The notes: a model not told the origin generated them from the sequence alone. 43,170 nucleotides of DNA from Bacillota bacterium (GCA_023411795.1 JAEYOK010000013.1:1-43170); one strand, 5' to 3'. Numbered from the stretch's first letter, positions 1 through 9,053 are shown. A program made the numbers and translations.

Positions 1-180
1 TCGACAGTGGTGAACGTGACACGATAAAGCTTTGAGTCGTGCATGACAAATGAAGCTACTGAAGCTGCAAGCCTGTTCATGGGCGTGCAGGAGAGGGAAT
101 GTTAAATCATGAACTGCACCCGGAGATTGCTCTTGTGAATACGGTTTCGGACGCGGGTTCAATTCCCGCCGCCTCCACCA
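1..180 (+). ncRNA. ssrA: tmRNA (ssrA), 3' part
   Basis: The sequence ends in a T-arm-like segment (GGACGCGGGTTCAATTCCC, from about 149) followed by an acceptor strand and an encoded CCA at 178-180. This is the typical 3' end of bacterial tmRNA, which rescues stalled ribosomes with SmpB. The preceding ~150 nt, including a GC-rich pseudoknot-like stretch around 80-120, fits the pseudoknots downstream of the tag-coding part. The 5' acceptor strand and the tag reading frame are not visible and should lie left of position 1. I see no tag peptide ending in alanines here. Confidence 0.85.
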
Positions 181-216
181 ATATTTCAAAAACTTTAAAT
201 ACCATGTTGTGACAGT

Positions 217-255
217 AAGCATAATTTTTCCCTTTGGAAAGGTTATGCTTCTTTT
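217..255 (+). terminator. intrinsic terminator after tmRNA
   Basis: AAGCATAA at 217-224 pairs with TTATGCTT at 243-250. An inner TTTCC/GGAAA stem extends the hairpin, and CTTTTC follows. It lies 37 nt past the CCA end, as expected for tmRNA transcription termination. Confidence 0.7.
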
Positions 256-356
256 CTAGGATGGAAAAAATTCTGCTCCACTATATTTTATATATAAGTT
301 TAAAATGTACGTTTTACTTAAAGGAAAGAGTTATTATCTAGGTAGGTGGGTTGATT

Positions 357-983
357 ATGGAATTTTACGATGCAATAGACAGAAGAAGGACAATTCGCGA
401 ATTTACAGGTGAACCGATTAATGACGAAGTTGTCAAAAGAATCTTAGAGGCAGGGATGAAAGCCCCATCCAATGACCACATGCGTGATTGGCAATTTATC
501 GTTGTGAAAGACAGAGAAATGGTCCGTAGATTTCTTCAGAAAATACCTAAAGGGATATCGGAGCAGGATATGGAGGATTTGATTCGAGACTGGAATCTGA
601 ACGATGCCTGTCAGCAGGAATGCTATAGAAAAGCAGTTCCAAAACAGTACCGTATGCTTTCGGAAGCTTATTGCATTATTATTCCGCTGTTCAAACAGAA
701 GACGGACATCATGCAACCGGAAAATCTTTCTCATCTGAATGGCTTTGCTTCCATCTGGTGCTGCATTGAGAACATCTTGCTTGCAGCAACAGCTGAAGGA
801 TTGGGCTGTTCTCTGCGTATACCATTGGGAGATGAAGCAGAATGGGCAAAAGAAGTGTTTGCATTTCCTGATGAATATATGACACCATGCTTCCTAGGAC
901 TTGGCAAACCGGATGAAAAAGCAGAGCCTGTCAGACAGATTAATCACCCGATAGACGATGTGATTCACATGGACCGCTGGTAG
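357..983 (+). CDS. nitroreductase family protein
   Basis: Encodes a 208-aa flavoprotein of the nitroreductase (NfsA/FRP-type FMN) fold. Such proteins reduce nitroaromatics, quinones or flavins with NAD(P)H in the cytoplasm. The N-terminal RRTIREFTGEPI segment is the usual phosphate-binding arginine motif, and AEGLGCSLRIP in the C-terminal half matches the conserved EGLG flavin/dimer region. I chose ATG 357 over an in-frame TTG at 351 because AGGTGGG at 344-350 is well spaced for the ATG. It is a single gene, downstream of tmRNA and convergent with the TraB-family gene. The substrate cannot be inferred from position. Confidence 0.85.
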   Translation: MEFYDAIDRRRTIREFTGEPINDEVVKRILEAGMKAPSNDHMRDWQFIVVKDREMVRRFLQKIPKGISEQDMEDLIRDWNLNDACQQECYRKAVPKQYRMLSEAYCIIIPLFKQKTDIMQPENLSHLNGFASIWCCIENILLAATAEGLGCSLRIPLGDEAEWAKEVFAFPDEYMTPCFLGLGKPDEKAEPVRQINHPIDDVIHMDRW

Positions 984-1019
984 ACCTGCTTCTACCATAG
1001 TGCAATTTACCCTATACAA

Positions 1020-2174
1020 TCAAAATAAATTTCTGATAAGATCTGCTCCTGCCAAGAATGTACCTAAAGAAGCGCCTATATTAGCCATAAAAACAACAAG
1101 GAGTATTCGTAAAAATCTGTTTTTAAATAACCCTTTAAATGAAAATATGTCTTCAGGTATTCTTTGTATATCCTGAACCGTTGGCTTCTTTATCGTTGCT
1201 TCTACCAAGCCTGTAAACCACCCACAGGCGAGGACAGGGTTGATTGTAGTAAAAGGTGCTACGATTAAGGAGGTAATTATACTCAAAGGGTGTGCCAGTG
1301 ACAGTGTTGTAAAGATTGCAGCAAGTATTCCCGTCCATAGAACCCATGCCGATAACTGCTCAAGTCCTGTTTGTATGCTTACAAAGAAGGCGTATGATAG
1401 CAAGACAATCACAGCGGCAGGTATAAGCCACCCAACTATTTTTGCGACCGGATTTTTAGGCGGAATGGTTGAAATACTATCCATGTCCTGCGAACGATAG
1501 ATTTCATTCTTTACGCCGGGCACATGAGCACCACCAAGAATGGCTACTATTTTTTCACCGGGTGCTTCCTTAATTTTTGAAGCTAAATACTGGTCGCGTT
1601 CGTTGATTAAAATATTCCCAATCTTCGGGAATTGCTTACGCATGTCTATTAATAACGACTCAAGCATATCGGTCTTTAATAGCTCCTGTAAATCTTCATC
1701 TGAGATTTTTGTATCATCATCAAAGGAAAACAATAAACAAGCGAGCAGCTTTCCCTTTTCAAACAAGCTGAGTTTTCGCCATATGCGAAGGAAGGTCGTT
1801 TGAATTTTTCGGTCTACCGGAACAAGCGTTGCACCAATCGCTTTAGCGCTTTCGATTCCCTGTATCATTTCTCCACCAACATGTGTGCCTAGCTGCTTTG
1901 CAAGTCTTTTCTGATAAGAGCTCAGCACAAGGTTGGCCATGAGAAAGCCGACCTTTTTTGTCTTAATTACTTTAACTATGTCGGTGTTTTCCCATGCTTT
2001 GGGGTTTTGAATATTATTATATCTGTCTTCGTCGAGCTCAACACAAACACTGTCCGGCTGTTCTTCTTCAATCACCTGTTTGACAAGCTCTGCGCTTTCT
2101 TTGGATACATGTGCTGTGGCTATTAATATGATCCTCTTGTTTTGATAATCAAGGGTTATTACATTTTCGTTCAA
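1020..2174 (-). CDS. TraB/PrgY-family membrane protein
   Basis: The 384-aa product has an N-terminal TraB-type domain (about 1-230). It opens with an IATAHVSKESAELV segment and a downstream CVELDEDRY motif, both characteristic of the TraB/PrgY/GumN superfamily, in which conserved His/Glu residues suggest a metallo-hydrolase-like site. The C-terminal 140 residues contain about four membrane helices. PrgY/TraB of enterococci reduces peptide pheromone activity; chromosomal homologues are mostly uncharacterised. The start is TTG at 2174, preceded by an AAGGAG ribosome site; the nearby upstream ATG runs into a stop. It lies 25 bp downstream of the TetR gene and is probably co-transcribed with it. 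Confidence 0.8.
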   Translation of the reverse strand: MNENVITLDYQNKRIILIATAHVSKESAELVKQVIEEEQPDSVCVELDEDRYNNIQNPKAWENTDIVKVIKTKKVGFLMANLVLSSYQKRLAKQLGTHVGGEMIQGIESAKAIGATLVPVDRKIQTTFLRIWRKLSLFEKGKLLACLLFSFDDDTKISDEDLQELLKTDMLESLLIDMRKQFPKIGNILINERDQYLASKIKEAPGEKIVAILGGAHVPGVKNEIYRSQDMDSISTIPPKNPVAKIVGWLIPAAVIVLLSYAFFVSIQTGLEQLSAWVLWTGILAAIFTTLSLAHPLSIITSLIVAPFTTINPVLACGWFTGLVEATIKKPTVQDIQRIPEDIFSFKGLFKNRFLRILLVVFMANIGASLGTFLAGADLIRNLF

Positions 2175-2199
2175 ATCATATTCTCCTTCCTAAGTTAAC

Positions 2200-2874
2200 C
2201 TATTCAGATGTTTCAAAATTACTGTCATTTTGTTTATCATTTATTAATTGAAACATTAGTTTCTCTGTAAAAATCATGAACTGCTCTTTATCAAGTGAGA
2301 AAAAGTCCATAAAGCTATCTCCGAATAAACTGAGCATATGGAAAAAACCGTTTAAAAGGAAAATGGATGAGAATGCAAGTTGATTAGCCTTAACATCGGT
2401 TCGAATACTATGATCAGAAGAAGCCAGCTCAAAAAGTGAAATCACCTCTTTGTAGAGGGTTCGGATACAGTCTGAATATTTAATGTGGTAGGGAAGTGTG
2501 TTTAAATCCTTTTTAGTTTTTGTTGATTTTATTTCTGACATCAAATCGAACAAAAACCTGGAGTTCTTATAAAATTCAAAGAACACGTTGTAAACTGATT
2601 TTATTTTTTCATAGCCTGTATCACCATATTTGATCTTTTCTTGGATATTTGCAAGAAGTCTGGAGTGGCCTTTCAGTAGTACGGCATAATATAAATCTTC
2701 CTTGCAAACGAAATATCTGTAGATCGTTCGTTTAGTGTATTCACAACTCTCTGACAGCGCATCCATGGAGGTGTTTATGTATCCATAAATACTAAACAGA
2801 TTTTCGGCGTGTTGTAATATAGTCTTTTCTATTTCAATTTTTTCTCTCTCCTGACGAGATAACTGTTTCTCCAT
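2200..2874 (-). CDS. TetR/AcrR-family transcriptional regulator
   Basis: The 224-aa protein has an N-terminal TetR helix-turn-helix (roughly residues 8-55; ALSESCEYTKRTIYRYF is the recognition part) and a variable all-helical ligand/dimer domain. The ATG at 2874 is chosen because AGGAGG lies 7 nt upstream. A 26-residue upstream extension in the same frame would run back over the promoter. The gene heads a TetR-TraB unit and diverges from a short-chain dehydrogenase. Repeats overlapping its own promoter suggest autoregulation. The ligand is unknown. Confidence 0.88.
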   Translation of the reverse strand: MEKQLSRQEREKIEIEKTILQHAENLFSIYGYINTSMDALSESCEYTKRTIYRYFVCKEDLYYAVLLKGHSRLLANIQEKIKYGDTGYEKIKSVYNVFFEFYKNSRFLFDLMSEIKSTKTKKDLNTLPYHIKYSDCIRTLYKEVISLFELASSDHSIRTDVKANQLAFSSIFLLNGFFHMLSLFGDSFMDFFSLDKEQFMIFTEKLMFQLINDKQNDSNFETSE

Positions 2875-2904
2875 TGCGTTGCCTCCTAATCTTGACGTAA
2901 CAAG

Positions 2905-2952
2905 AGTATACATGTATAATGGCAGTATACATATAAGATTCTTTTTTGTCAA
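2905..2952 (-). promoter_or_regulatory. TetR-gene promoter with repeated operator-like sites
   Basis: On the minus strand, TTGACA (2947-2952) and TATACT (2924-2929) are separated by exactly 17 bp. The 9-mer ATGTATACT occurs twice in the same orientation, at 2924-2932 (covering the -10) and 2905-2913. A perfect 10-bp palindrome ATACATGTAT sits at 2908-2917. The arrangement suits repression by the TetR protein encoded immediately downstream; binding is inferred. Confidence 0.7.
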
Positions 2953-3019
2953 CCTTCTTTAACCTTAAGTCATTACATAAATTAATTTTAAACCATATTG
3001 ATGATTCTGGAGGAGTTCT

Positions 3020-3733
3020 ATGAAAAAAGCGATAATTATCGGCGCAAGCAGCGGAATTGGAAACGAATTAGCAAGAATTCTTGCTAAAGATAATTATATA
3101 TTGGGACTGGCAGCAAGACGAGTTGACTTGTTACTTCAACTACAAGAGGATCTAGACACAGAAACATACGTCAAACATATTGATATTTCAAGACCTGACG
3201 AAGCGATGACCAAATTGTCCGAGCTGATAGCTGAAATGCAGGATACGGACATGATTATCGTTACTTCTGGAACAGGACATATCAACCATGAACTAGATTG
3301 GCAAAAAGAAAAGGATACAATCGATGTAAACGTAAGTGGTGTTACATCCATGATAAACGTGGCATTAAAGTACTTTATTGAAAAGAAGGTCGGTCAGCTT
3401 GTGGTTATATCCTCAATAGCCGCTTTGAGAGGTGGAAGCGAAAGCCCCGCTTACAATGCCTCAAAAGCTTACATTTCTAATTATCTGGAAGGCATCAGAT
3501 GCAAGATGAAAAAAGATAACCTGAATATAACCGTAACGGATATCAGACCGGGACTGGTCAATACCGAAATGGCCAAGGGAGAGGGATTGTTTTGGGTACA
3601 GCCGGTTGAAAAAGCAGCACAACAAATATATGCTAAGATTAACAAAAAGAAAAATGTTGCGTATGTAACCAAGAGATGGAGTTTGGTAGCCTTCTTAATG
3701 AAACATATCCCTGAAAGGTTCTTATACAGGTGA
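3020..3733 (+). CDS. short-chain dehydrogenase/reductase (SDR)
   Basis: A 237-aa classical SDR. It has the nucleotide-binding glycine motif GASSGIG at residues 8-14, NVSG at 104-107, Ser131/132, and the catalytic YxxxK as Tyr145-Lys149. It would oxidise or reduce a hydroxyl/carbonyl group using NAD(P). The ATG follows a GGAGGAG site. It is divergent from the TetR regulator, whose operator region lies between them, so TetR control is plausible. The TGA stop (3731-3733) lies inside a 27-bp repeat shared with the RAYT element at 9027-9918. Confidence 0.85.
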   Translation: MKKAIIIGASSGIGNELARILAKDNYILGLAARRVDLLLQLQEDLDTETYVKHIDISRPDEAMTKLSELIAEMQDTDMIIVTSGTGHINHELDWQKEKDTIDVNVSGVTSMINVALKYFIEKKVGQLVVISSIAALRGGSESPAYNASKAYISNYLEGIRCKMKKDNLNITVTDIRPGLVNTEMAKGEGLFWVQPVEKAAQQIYAKINKKKNVAYVTKRWSLVAFLMKHIPERFLYR

Positions 3734-3756
3734 CAAGGGGACGGGGTTATTGTCAC
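3730..3756 (+). repeat. solitary RAYT-associated 27-bp repeat
   Basis: This repeat starts GTGACAAGGGGACGGGG and ends TGTCAC. It differs from the repeat at 9027-9053 by one base (T for C at 3750). The outer GTGACA/TGTCAC ends are themselves inverted. It sits between the convergent SDR and ABC permease genes and supplies the SDR stop codon. It is likely a non-autonomous copy mobilised by the Y1 transposase encoded at 9129-9890. Confidence 0.85.
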
Positions 3757-3761
3757 GGTTA

Positions 3762-4619
3762 TCATTTTTTCTTCTTCCGTGACATAATCAGAATCCCTAA
3801 GCTATAAAATATAATCGCACTTACTACAAGCAAGATAATACTGAACATAGTATCGGTTGTGTAAGATCCAATTTTGTATTGTAGTCCCATTTCTATCTTG
3901 AATTTATCTAAGAACTCAATATGATTATCGTCAAAAGCCATTCGCATTGGTACTTCCATCATAAGGTTTCTAAACAGCGATGCTGAGTGGGCCGGTGGGA
4001 AAAACTTTATTATCCATTGAACACCCTCAGGTAGAGATCCAATTGGGATATAGATACCGCACAAGAAGCCGATAATTGTACCAATTATTGTACTTGCTAC
4101 ACTAAAAGCACTAGGAGTCTCAATAAATGATACAATCAACAAAATAAAAGAACTGCTTGAAAGCACAGATATGAGCGAAAAGCCAATAAGCTTAATTATA
4201 GTGATAATAGGAAGGATTTCTCCTCCTCCTAGCACAATATAAACTTCAGCACATACTAATGCCAGCAATGTCATTATAAAACCGATAAAAAAGCTGCTTA
4301 GTATATATCCCCCTGCAATAACACTTCTCTTCAATGGAGCAGAATAAAAATCCTTTGTTTTTGAACGGATTTCATCATCAATCATATTTCCATAAGCTCC
4401 AAGGGTCGTAGTAATCGATGTAACTCCGAGTATACCTGCCATAATCCAGCTGTCCATCAAAAAGCGGGTCCCATTCATTCCAGATAGACTTGAGGTATAT
4501 AAATCTCCCAGAAAAAATATGTACATACCAAAAGTTATTATGACAGATAGCATTGAGAAAAAGACAGTGCTTCTATCCCGGAAATAGATAAGCAAATTGC
4601 GTTTTACAAGATTTATCAT
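3762..4619 (-). CDS. ABC-2 type transporter permease
   Basis: A 285-aa integral membrane protein with about six hydrophobic helices. It begins with the cytoplasmic NLVKRNLLIYFRDR segment typical of ABC-2 permeases, in which a positively charged helix precedes the first membrane span. The C-terminus ends in a basic tail (SRKKKK). Its ATG overlaps the stop of the upstream ATPase gene by 4 bp, implying coupled translation and a two-subunit exporter. The substrate is unknown; such pairs commonly export drugs, peptides or polysaccharide. Confidence 0.85.
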   Translation of the reverse strand: MINLVKRNLLIYFRDRSTVFFSMLSVIITFGMYIFFLGDLYTSSLSGMNGTRFLMDSWIMAGILGVTSITTTLGAYGNMIDDEIRSKTKDFYSAPLKRSVIAGGYILSSFFIGFIMTLLALVCAEVYIVLGGGEILPIITIIKLIGFSLISVLSSSSFILLIVSFIETPSAFSVASTIIGTIIGFLCGIYIPIGSLPEGVQWIIKFFPPAHSASLFRNLMMEVPMRMAFDDNHIEFLDKFKIEMGLQYKIGSYTTDTMFSIILLVVSAIIFYSLGILIMSRKKKK

Positions 4620-5530
4620 TCCCTTATCTCCTTCCCAATGATATTTATAAATACATCATCCATTGATCCCCTTACAACCTCGAAACTCTTCATTTCATCT
4701 CTAAATTTATCAATAATGGGAATTGTATCAAGCGATATGTCAACCTCTATAGATATAATGCCCCCACTAGTATGGAAAGTGATAGGCATTTCCCTTAACT
4801 GAGCTTCCATAAGTTTAAGGTCAATAGGTTCAATTAGGATTCTATCCTTTGAAAATCTCTCCTTAAGTTCAAAAGGAGTTCCTTTTGCTGATAATAAACC
4901 TTCATCTATAACTACGACATAGTCAGCTCCAGCAGCCTCTTCCATGTAGTGTGTGGTCAGAAATACAGTAACACCACGTTTCTTTTGCAGAAGCTGTATC
5001 ATTTCCCATACACTTTTTCTCGTCTGTGGATCCAATCCAGTTGTAGGCTCATCAAGAAATAAAATGCTGGGAGTATGAATCAATGCACGAGCAATATCAG
5101 CCCTCCGTCGTTGTCCCCCAGAAAGCTTGCCATAGCTTCGATTGATAAAGCTTGTTACTCCAGCAGCTTCTGCCGCCATTTCAACCGATTTTTTCAAATC
5201 CTGCTTAGATAAATTATAGAAGCGACCGCGTATGTAGAGGTTCTCAAGTACTGTTAGTTCATCGTCCAATATTGATTTTTGAAAAACTGCTCCAATAGAA
5301 GACCTTATTTTGTCATCTTCCTTGCCCAGAGAATACCCTGCTATTTTCACCTCACCCGTGTCTTGCTTTAGTAATGTGCAAAGAATATCAATTGTTGTTG
5401 ACTTGCCAGCTCCATTGGGTCCTAAAAATGCAAATAAGCTGCCCTTTTCAACATAAAAATCTATTCCTTTTATAGCTTCTATGTTACCATAAGACTTTTT
5501 CAGTCCTTGAACCTCGATTATTTTATTCAA
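4616..5530 (-). CDS. ABC transporter ATP-binding protein (ABC-2 exporter)
   Basis: A 304-aa ATPase of the DrrA/CcmA-like group. Walker A is GPNGAGKST (37-45), the signature is LSGGQRRRADIARAL, and Walker B is ILFLDEPTTGLD with the following TTHYMEEA switch histidine. The ~80-residue C-terminal extension after the nucleotide-binding domain is usual for ABC-2 exporter ATPases. The start is TTG at 5530, supported by AGGTGG 7 nt upstream; no ATG is better placed. It is translationally coupled to the permease gene at 4619. Confidence 0.9.
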   Translation of the reverse strand: MNKIIEVQGLKKSYGNIEAIKGIDFYVEKGSLFAFLGPNGAGKSTTIDILCTLLKQDTGEVKIAGYSLGKEDDKIRSSIGAVFQKSILDDELTVLENLYIRGRFYNLSKQDLKKSVEMAAEAAGVTSFINRSYGKLSGGQRRRADIARALIHTPSILFLDEPTTGLDPQTRKSVWEMIQLLQKKRGVTVFLTTHYMEEAAGADYVVVIDEGLLSAKGTPFELKERFSKDRILIEPIDLKLMEAQLREMPITFHTSGGIISIEVDISLDTIPIIDKFRDEMKSFEVVRGSMDDVFINIIGKEIRE

Positions 5531-5579
5531 TTACTCTCCACCTCATAACATTTGCCAGATATTTTTAAATTATCAGTAT

Positions 5580-5607
5580 ATTATAGCACATAAGGATGTA
5601 TTGTGAA
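5580..5607 (-). promoter_or_regulatory. promoter of the ABC-2 exporter genes
   Basis: On the minus strand, TTCACA (5602-5607), a 16-bp spacer and TATAAT (5580-5585) lie about 50 bp before the ATPase start codon. The -10 is perfect; the -35 is approximate. Confidence 0.5.
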
Positions 5608-5752
5608 TATCAAGGATCAAATCCGTAGGTGACAAGGAGGGCATTTAAAGTCTATTTTCTTGAAATGTTATTTGCTTAGTGTTACAATCACCTAAACAAT
5701 AGGAAAACCGGATATTTATTTAGGTAAACGATTATAATAGTAATCAGTTATG

Positions 5753-5802
5753 AAAAAACCCCGCTGCCAGACGGTTTGATCCGAAAGGCAGGGGGGCTTT
5801 TT
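5753..5802 (-). terminator. bidirectional-looking intrinsic terminator
   Basis: CCCCGCTGCC (5759-5768) pairs with GGCAGGGGGG (5787-5796) with one mismatch. It is flanked by an A-run on the left and a T-run on the right. It lies just past the 3' end of the large MacB-like gene (minus strand) and could also stop plus-strand transcripts. Confidence 0.85.
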
Positions 5803-5825
5803 ATACTCTTTAGCTAGTTTTTGGG

Positions 5826-8800
5826 TTATTCTGTTCTAAGCGCGACCACAGGATCTTTTTTCGCTGCGCTTCTTGACGGAATCAAGCCAGCAATAAGAGA
5901 TAGCGCCATACTTATTAAAACTAAAATAGTTGCGGCTTTTAAAGGCAAAATTGCATTAAGGTTTGCAATGCCCGTTACTTTATGCAGAATTAGGTTAATT
6001 GGTATGCATAACAGATAAGTAACTGTTACACCCAGTAAGCCCGAGGCAAAACCTATAATCACCGTCTCAGCATTAAACATACTGGAAACATCGCCCTTGG
6101 AAGCACCTATTGCGCGTAATATACCAATTTCCTTTGTACGCTCCTGAACGGATATGAGTGTTATAACTCCAATCATAATAGACGATACAACCAAAGAAAT
6201 TGCAACGAAAGCTAGAAGAACATAGGTAATGGCGTTAATAATTGTAGTAACTGAAGACATAATAATCCCGATATAATCCGTGTATTTTATTTGTGATAAT
6301 TCCTCAACACCCTTGTTGTACTCCGTAATAGCGTCTTCGATGATATCTTTGTTTGCGAAGGAGGAGGCGTAGATATTGATTGCTGCGGGGGACTCCATAT
6401 CCACATAACCCATTTTGGAAAGATTCTCTTCATAGGTGGATTCGGAAAACACCATGATTTCGTCATAGTAGATTGTTACTTGATCCTCTGTTGTATTGGT
6501 ATCCAGTAATTGGTCCATCATTCCCGCAAGCTGAGTGGGGTTCATTTCTGAAAACTGCTGCTTGACTTGTTCAGCATATTGGGCTTTGATTTGCTCTTTA
6601 ACCGAAGTGGTAAATAATTCATTTACTTCTTCGTCACTCATGTCTGAGATATAGGATTCAATGGTGGCTTTATCCACACCCATCTTCTCCGTTAAGGCCT
6701 GTATCATCGCGGTTTCCATTTCAGAGCGGGTATAGTTACCAATAGCATTTGCTGCCATTGCATTCAGCTGTTCCTCGGGGAGGATACTCATAATTTTTAT
6801 ATAAGCTGACGCCTTGCCCTTCTCATCCATATAGGACATATATTCTTTTAGCTCTTTTTCCTTCTCTGTGTTTGACAAGTTCTCTTTGTTTTCTTTAAAA
6901 GGGAGACCGGTCAAAATATCGGTGGCCTTATTCTCTATTTGGTCGGTAATAATTGGAGATTTTTTGGAATGGTCAACTACATATTCTGTAAGTTTATTTG
7001 TATAGGCGATTGACCCCGACAGCATAGCTGATTGGGCGTTTTCGTTGGGGCGGATAATTCCCGTAACCTTGAGGGTGAGAGCATTATCATACAAATATCG
7101 TAGACCTGCATCTGTCTGCCTTAGATCGGTATACAGACCAGTGCTTTCATCTTGTATATAACAATCGGGATTGAGAATAATTCGGAATTCAGTTTTGCAT
7201 ATATCTGCATATGACCATTTTGAATCGTTTTTTTCAAGTTCCGTTCCTTTGAGTGCAGCATCCATAATGGCATCAATGCTTTCCTTAGATTCTAATCCCA
7301 AAGCGTATAGCGTCATGTCGTCAAGCTCATTGTTTTTGTCCAGTACCAATACAACCTCATTGTATTCATTAGGCCAGGTTCCATAGACTACATCATATTG
7401 TTTGATTAACAGGTCGTTGACTGGCTCTCCATTCCTTCCTGCTAGCATTTCCTGCCACAGATTCATTGACATCATTCCCATGGAAGAAGCCGTTTGGGAG
7501 CGCATTGATTCAAAGGATGACATATTCCCAAAAAGGGGCGAGTTGTCGGGCATTGAGGAAAACGATGACATATCGGTGCCCATAAATGAGGATAACAACT
7601 CCTGAAGGAGAACCTGTGTGTCGGATTGAATAATCTCTCCGTCAATATTTTTTGTATATACAAGCAATCCCAAATCATAAGAATACTGAACACCGCTGAT
7701 CGCTTGACTAAGTCCCTCATCAGCTTCGTCAACGTGGTATTCCTTCTCAAGATATTTTTTAAAGGACTTTAAATCATTATCAAAGCTGTCCAGGTTGTTC
7801 ATTGCCGTTAAAATATCGTAGATTGCGGTTTTTTTATAAACCGCGTCCTTATCGTGATCTATATCTGAGGAGCGAACTTTCATGAATGTTCTCATAAGAG
7901 AAGTCATATCGACAGAGGTCTTTTCAATTGTAAGTGGATATGAAGAAAGTGCATCTTCCTGAACAGTGTCAATATATGTGGTTGTTCCCTTAGAAACCGC
8001 TAAAATCAAGGCGATACCCATAATACCGATGCTTCCGGCAAAAGCTGTCAATGTTGTACGGCCTTTCTTGCTAAACAGATTCTTAAGAGACAGCCGAAAT
8101 GCCGTTCCAAACGACATGGATGGCTTTTTCTCCTTTTTTATCTGCGTCTTTGCCTTTAGGTCTTGTTTTAGTGCTGCTTGGTATTCATCTTCTGTAAGCC
8201 TTGCGGAATCATCAGTTATTTTACCATCCAGCATTTGAATGATTCTAGAGGAGTATTTCTCCGCAAGATTCGGGTTGTGAGTTACCATGATGACCAGACG
8301 ATTGGCAGATATCTCTTTAAGGATATTCATCACCTGTACACTTGTTTCAGTATCAAGAGCTCCTGTAGGCTCATCGGCAAGAATGATGTCTGGATCATTG
8401 ACTAGTGCACGAGCAATGGCGACACGTTGCATTTGCCCACCAGATAGCTGGTTAGGTTTTTTCTTTATTTGATCGCCGAGTCCAACCTGCTCTAGTGCCT
8501 CCTTTGCTCTTGTCTTTCGTTCGGATTTCGATACTCCGGATACTGTAAGTGCTATTTCTACGTTTTGAAGTACTGTCTGGTGCGGGATAAGGTTATAACT
8601 TTGAAACACAAATCCAATTGAATGATTACGGTAAGCGTCCCAATCCTGATCTTTGAAATCTTTTGTGGATGTTCCATTGATAATAAGGTCACCGCTTGTA
8701 TATTGATCCAGTCCGCCAATTATATTAAGTAGTGTGGTTTTCCCACAGCCGGAAGGGCCAAGTATTGATACAAATTCGCTTTTGCGGAATTGGAGGTCGA

Positions 8801-8870
8801 TGCCCCGAAGAGCTTCTACCTCGCCATTACCGGCGGGATAATTTTTTACGATTTTTCGTAGTTCTAACAT
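5826..8870 (-). CDS. MacB/LolD-like ABC transporter, fused ATPase and FtsX permease
   Basis: A 1014-aa single-chain half transporter. Residues 1-225 form a LolD/MacB-type ATPase: Walker A GPSGCGKTT at 38-46, signature LSGGQMQRVAIARAL, Walker B DIILADEPTGALD. A first membrane helix follows around 270-295. A very long extracytoplasmic region (about 300-840), rich in Asp, Ser, Met and Gln, comes next, and then an FtsX domain with three helices at the C-terminus. Family members act as mechanotransmission machines or peptide/lipoprotein extruders rather than simple importers. Start ATG 8870 has GGGAG about 9 nt upstream. It is a single-gene unit followed by a strong terminator. The substrate is unknown. 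Confidence 0.88.
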   Translation of the reverse strand: MLELRKIVKNYPAGNGEVEALRGIDLQFRKSEFVSILGPSGCGKTTLLNIIGGLDQYTSGDLIINGTSTKDFKDQDWDAYRNHSIGFVFQSYNLIPHQTVLQNVEIALTVSGVSKSERKTRAKEALEQVGLGDQIKKKPNQLSGGQMQRVAIARALVNDPDIILADEPTGALDTETSVQVMNILKEISANRLVIMVTHNPNLAEKYSSRIIQMLDGKITDDSARLTEDEYQAALKQDLKAKTQIKKEKKPSMSFGTAFRLSLKNLFSKKGRTTLTAFAGSIGIMGIALILAVSKGTTTYIDTVQEDALSSYPLTIEKTSVDMTSLMRTFMKVRSSDIDHDKDAVYKKTAIYDILTAMNNLDSFDNDLKSFKKYLEKEYHVDEADEGLSQAISGVQYSYDLGLLVYTKNIDGEIIQSDTQVLLQELLSSFMGTDMSSFSSMPDNSPLFGNMSSFESMRSQTASSMGMMSMNLWQEMLAGRNGEPVNDLLIKQYDVVYGTWPNEYNEVVLVLDKNNELDDMTLYALGLESKESIDAIMDAALKGTELEKNDSKWSYADICKTEFRIILNPDCYIQDESTGLYTDLRQTDAGLRYLYDNALTLKVTGIIRPNENAQSAMLSGSIAYTNKLTEYVVDHSKKSPIITDQIENKATDILTGLPFKENKENLSNTEKEKELKEYMSYMDEKGKASAYIKIMSILPEEQLNAMAANAIGNYTRSEMETAMIQALTEKMGVDKATIESYISDMSDEEVNELFTTSVKEQIKAQYAEQVKQQFSEMNPTQLAGMMDQLLDTNTTEDQVTIYYDEIMVFSESTYEENLSKMGYVDMESPAAINIYASSFANKDIIEDAITEYNKGVEELSQIKYTDYIGIIMSSVTTIINAITYVLLAFVAISLVVSSIMIGVITLISVQERTKEIGILRAIGASKGDVSSMFNAETVIIGFASGLLGVTVTYLLCIPINLILHKVTGIANLNAILPLKAATILVLISMALSLIAGLIPSRSAAKKDPVVALRTE

Positions 8871-8949
8871 AATTTTAAGCTCCCTTTTGTAATTGGTTTA
8901 TATTCTTCGCTTTTAAAATGTATTTTACACCAATTTTATAAACTAAAGA

Positions 8950-8964
8950 TTAACTATAAGTTAA
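8950..8964. promoter_or_regulatory. 15-bp palindrome upstream of the MacB-like gene
   Basis: TTAAC-TATAA-GTTAA is a perfect inverted repeat about 80 bp upstream of the start codon at 8870. It is a possible operator. No regulator gene is adjacent. Confidence 0.3.
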
Positions 8965-9026
8965 TAATGAAAGTATAAATTATACAAGTGCTTTTTCTCA
9001 ACAATTAATATTTTTTGGTATATACC

Positions 9027-9053
9027 GTGACAAGGGGACGGGGTTACTGTCAC
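9027..9053 (+). repeat. left inverted repeat of RAYT element
   Basis: A 27-bp repeat with outer GTGACA and inner-end TGTCAC arms and a G-rich centre. It is identical, inverted, to 9892-9918. Confidence 0.9.

Noticed and set aside
1..180. A complete short tmRNA with its tag frame inside the window
   Set aside because: TCGACAG at position 1 resembles the tmRNA 5' region, but a 180-nt molecule would be far too short, and GCA-initiated reading near 79 gives no Ala-rich tag. The 3' part of a normal tmRNA fits better.
5629..5644. A further copy of the RAYT repeat
   Set aside because: Only GTGACAAGG and a following purine run match; the right half and TGTCAC end are missing. At most a decayed half-copy.
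5690..5751. A small RNA gene between the two ABC loci
   Set aside because: An ACCTAAA/TTTAGGT inverted repeat (5690-5696, 5719-5725) and a TATAAT lie before the terminator at 5753. No properly spaced -35 exists, and the terminator is explained by the minus-strand gene.
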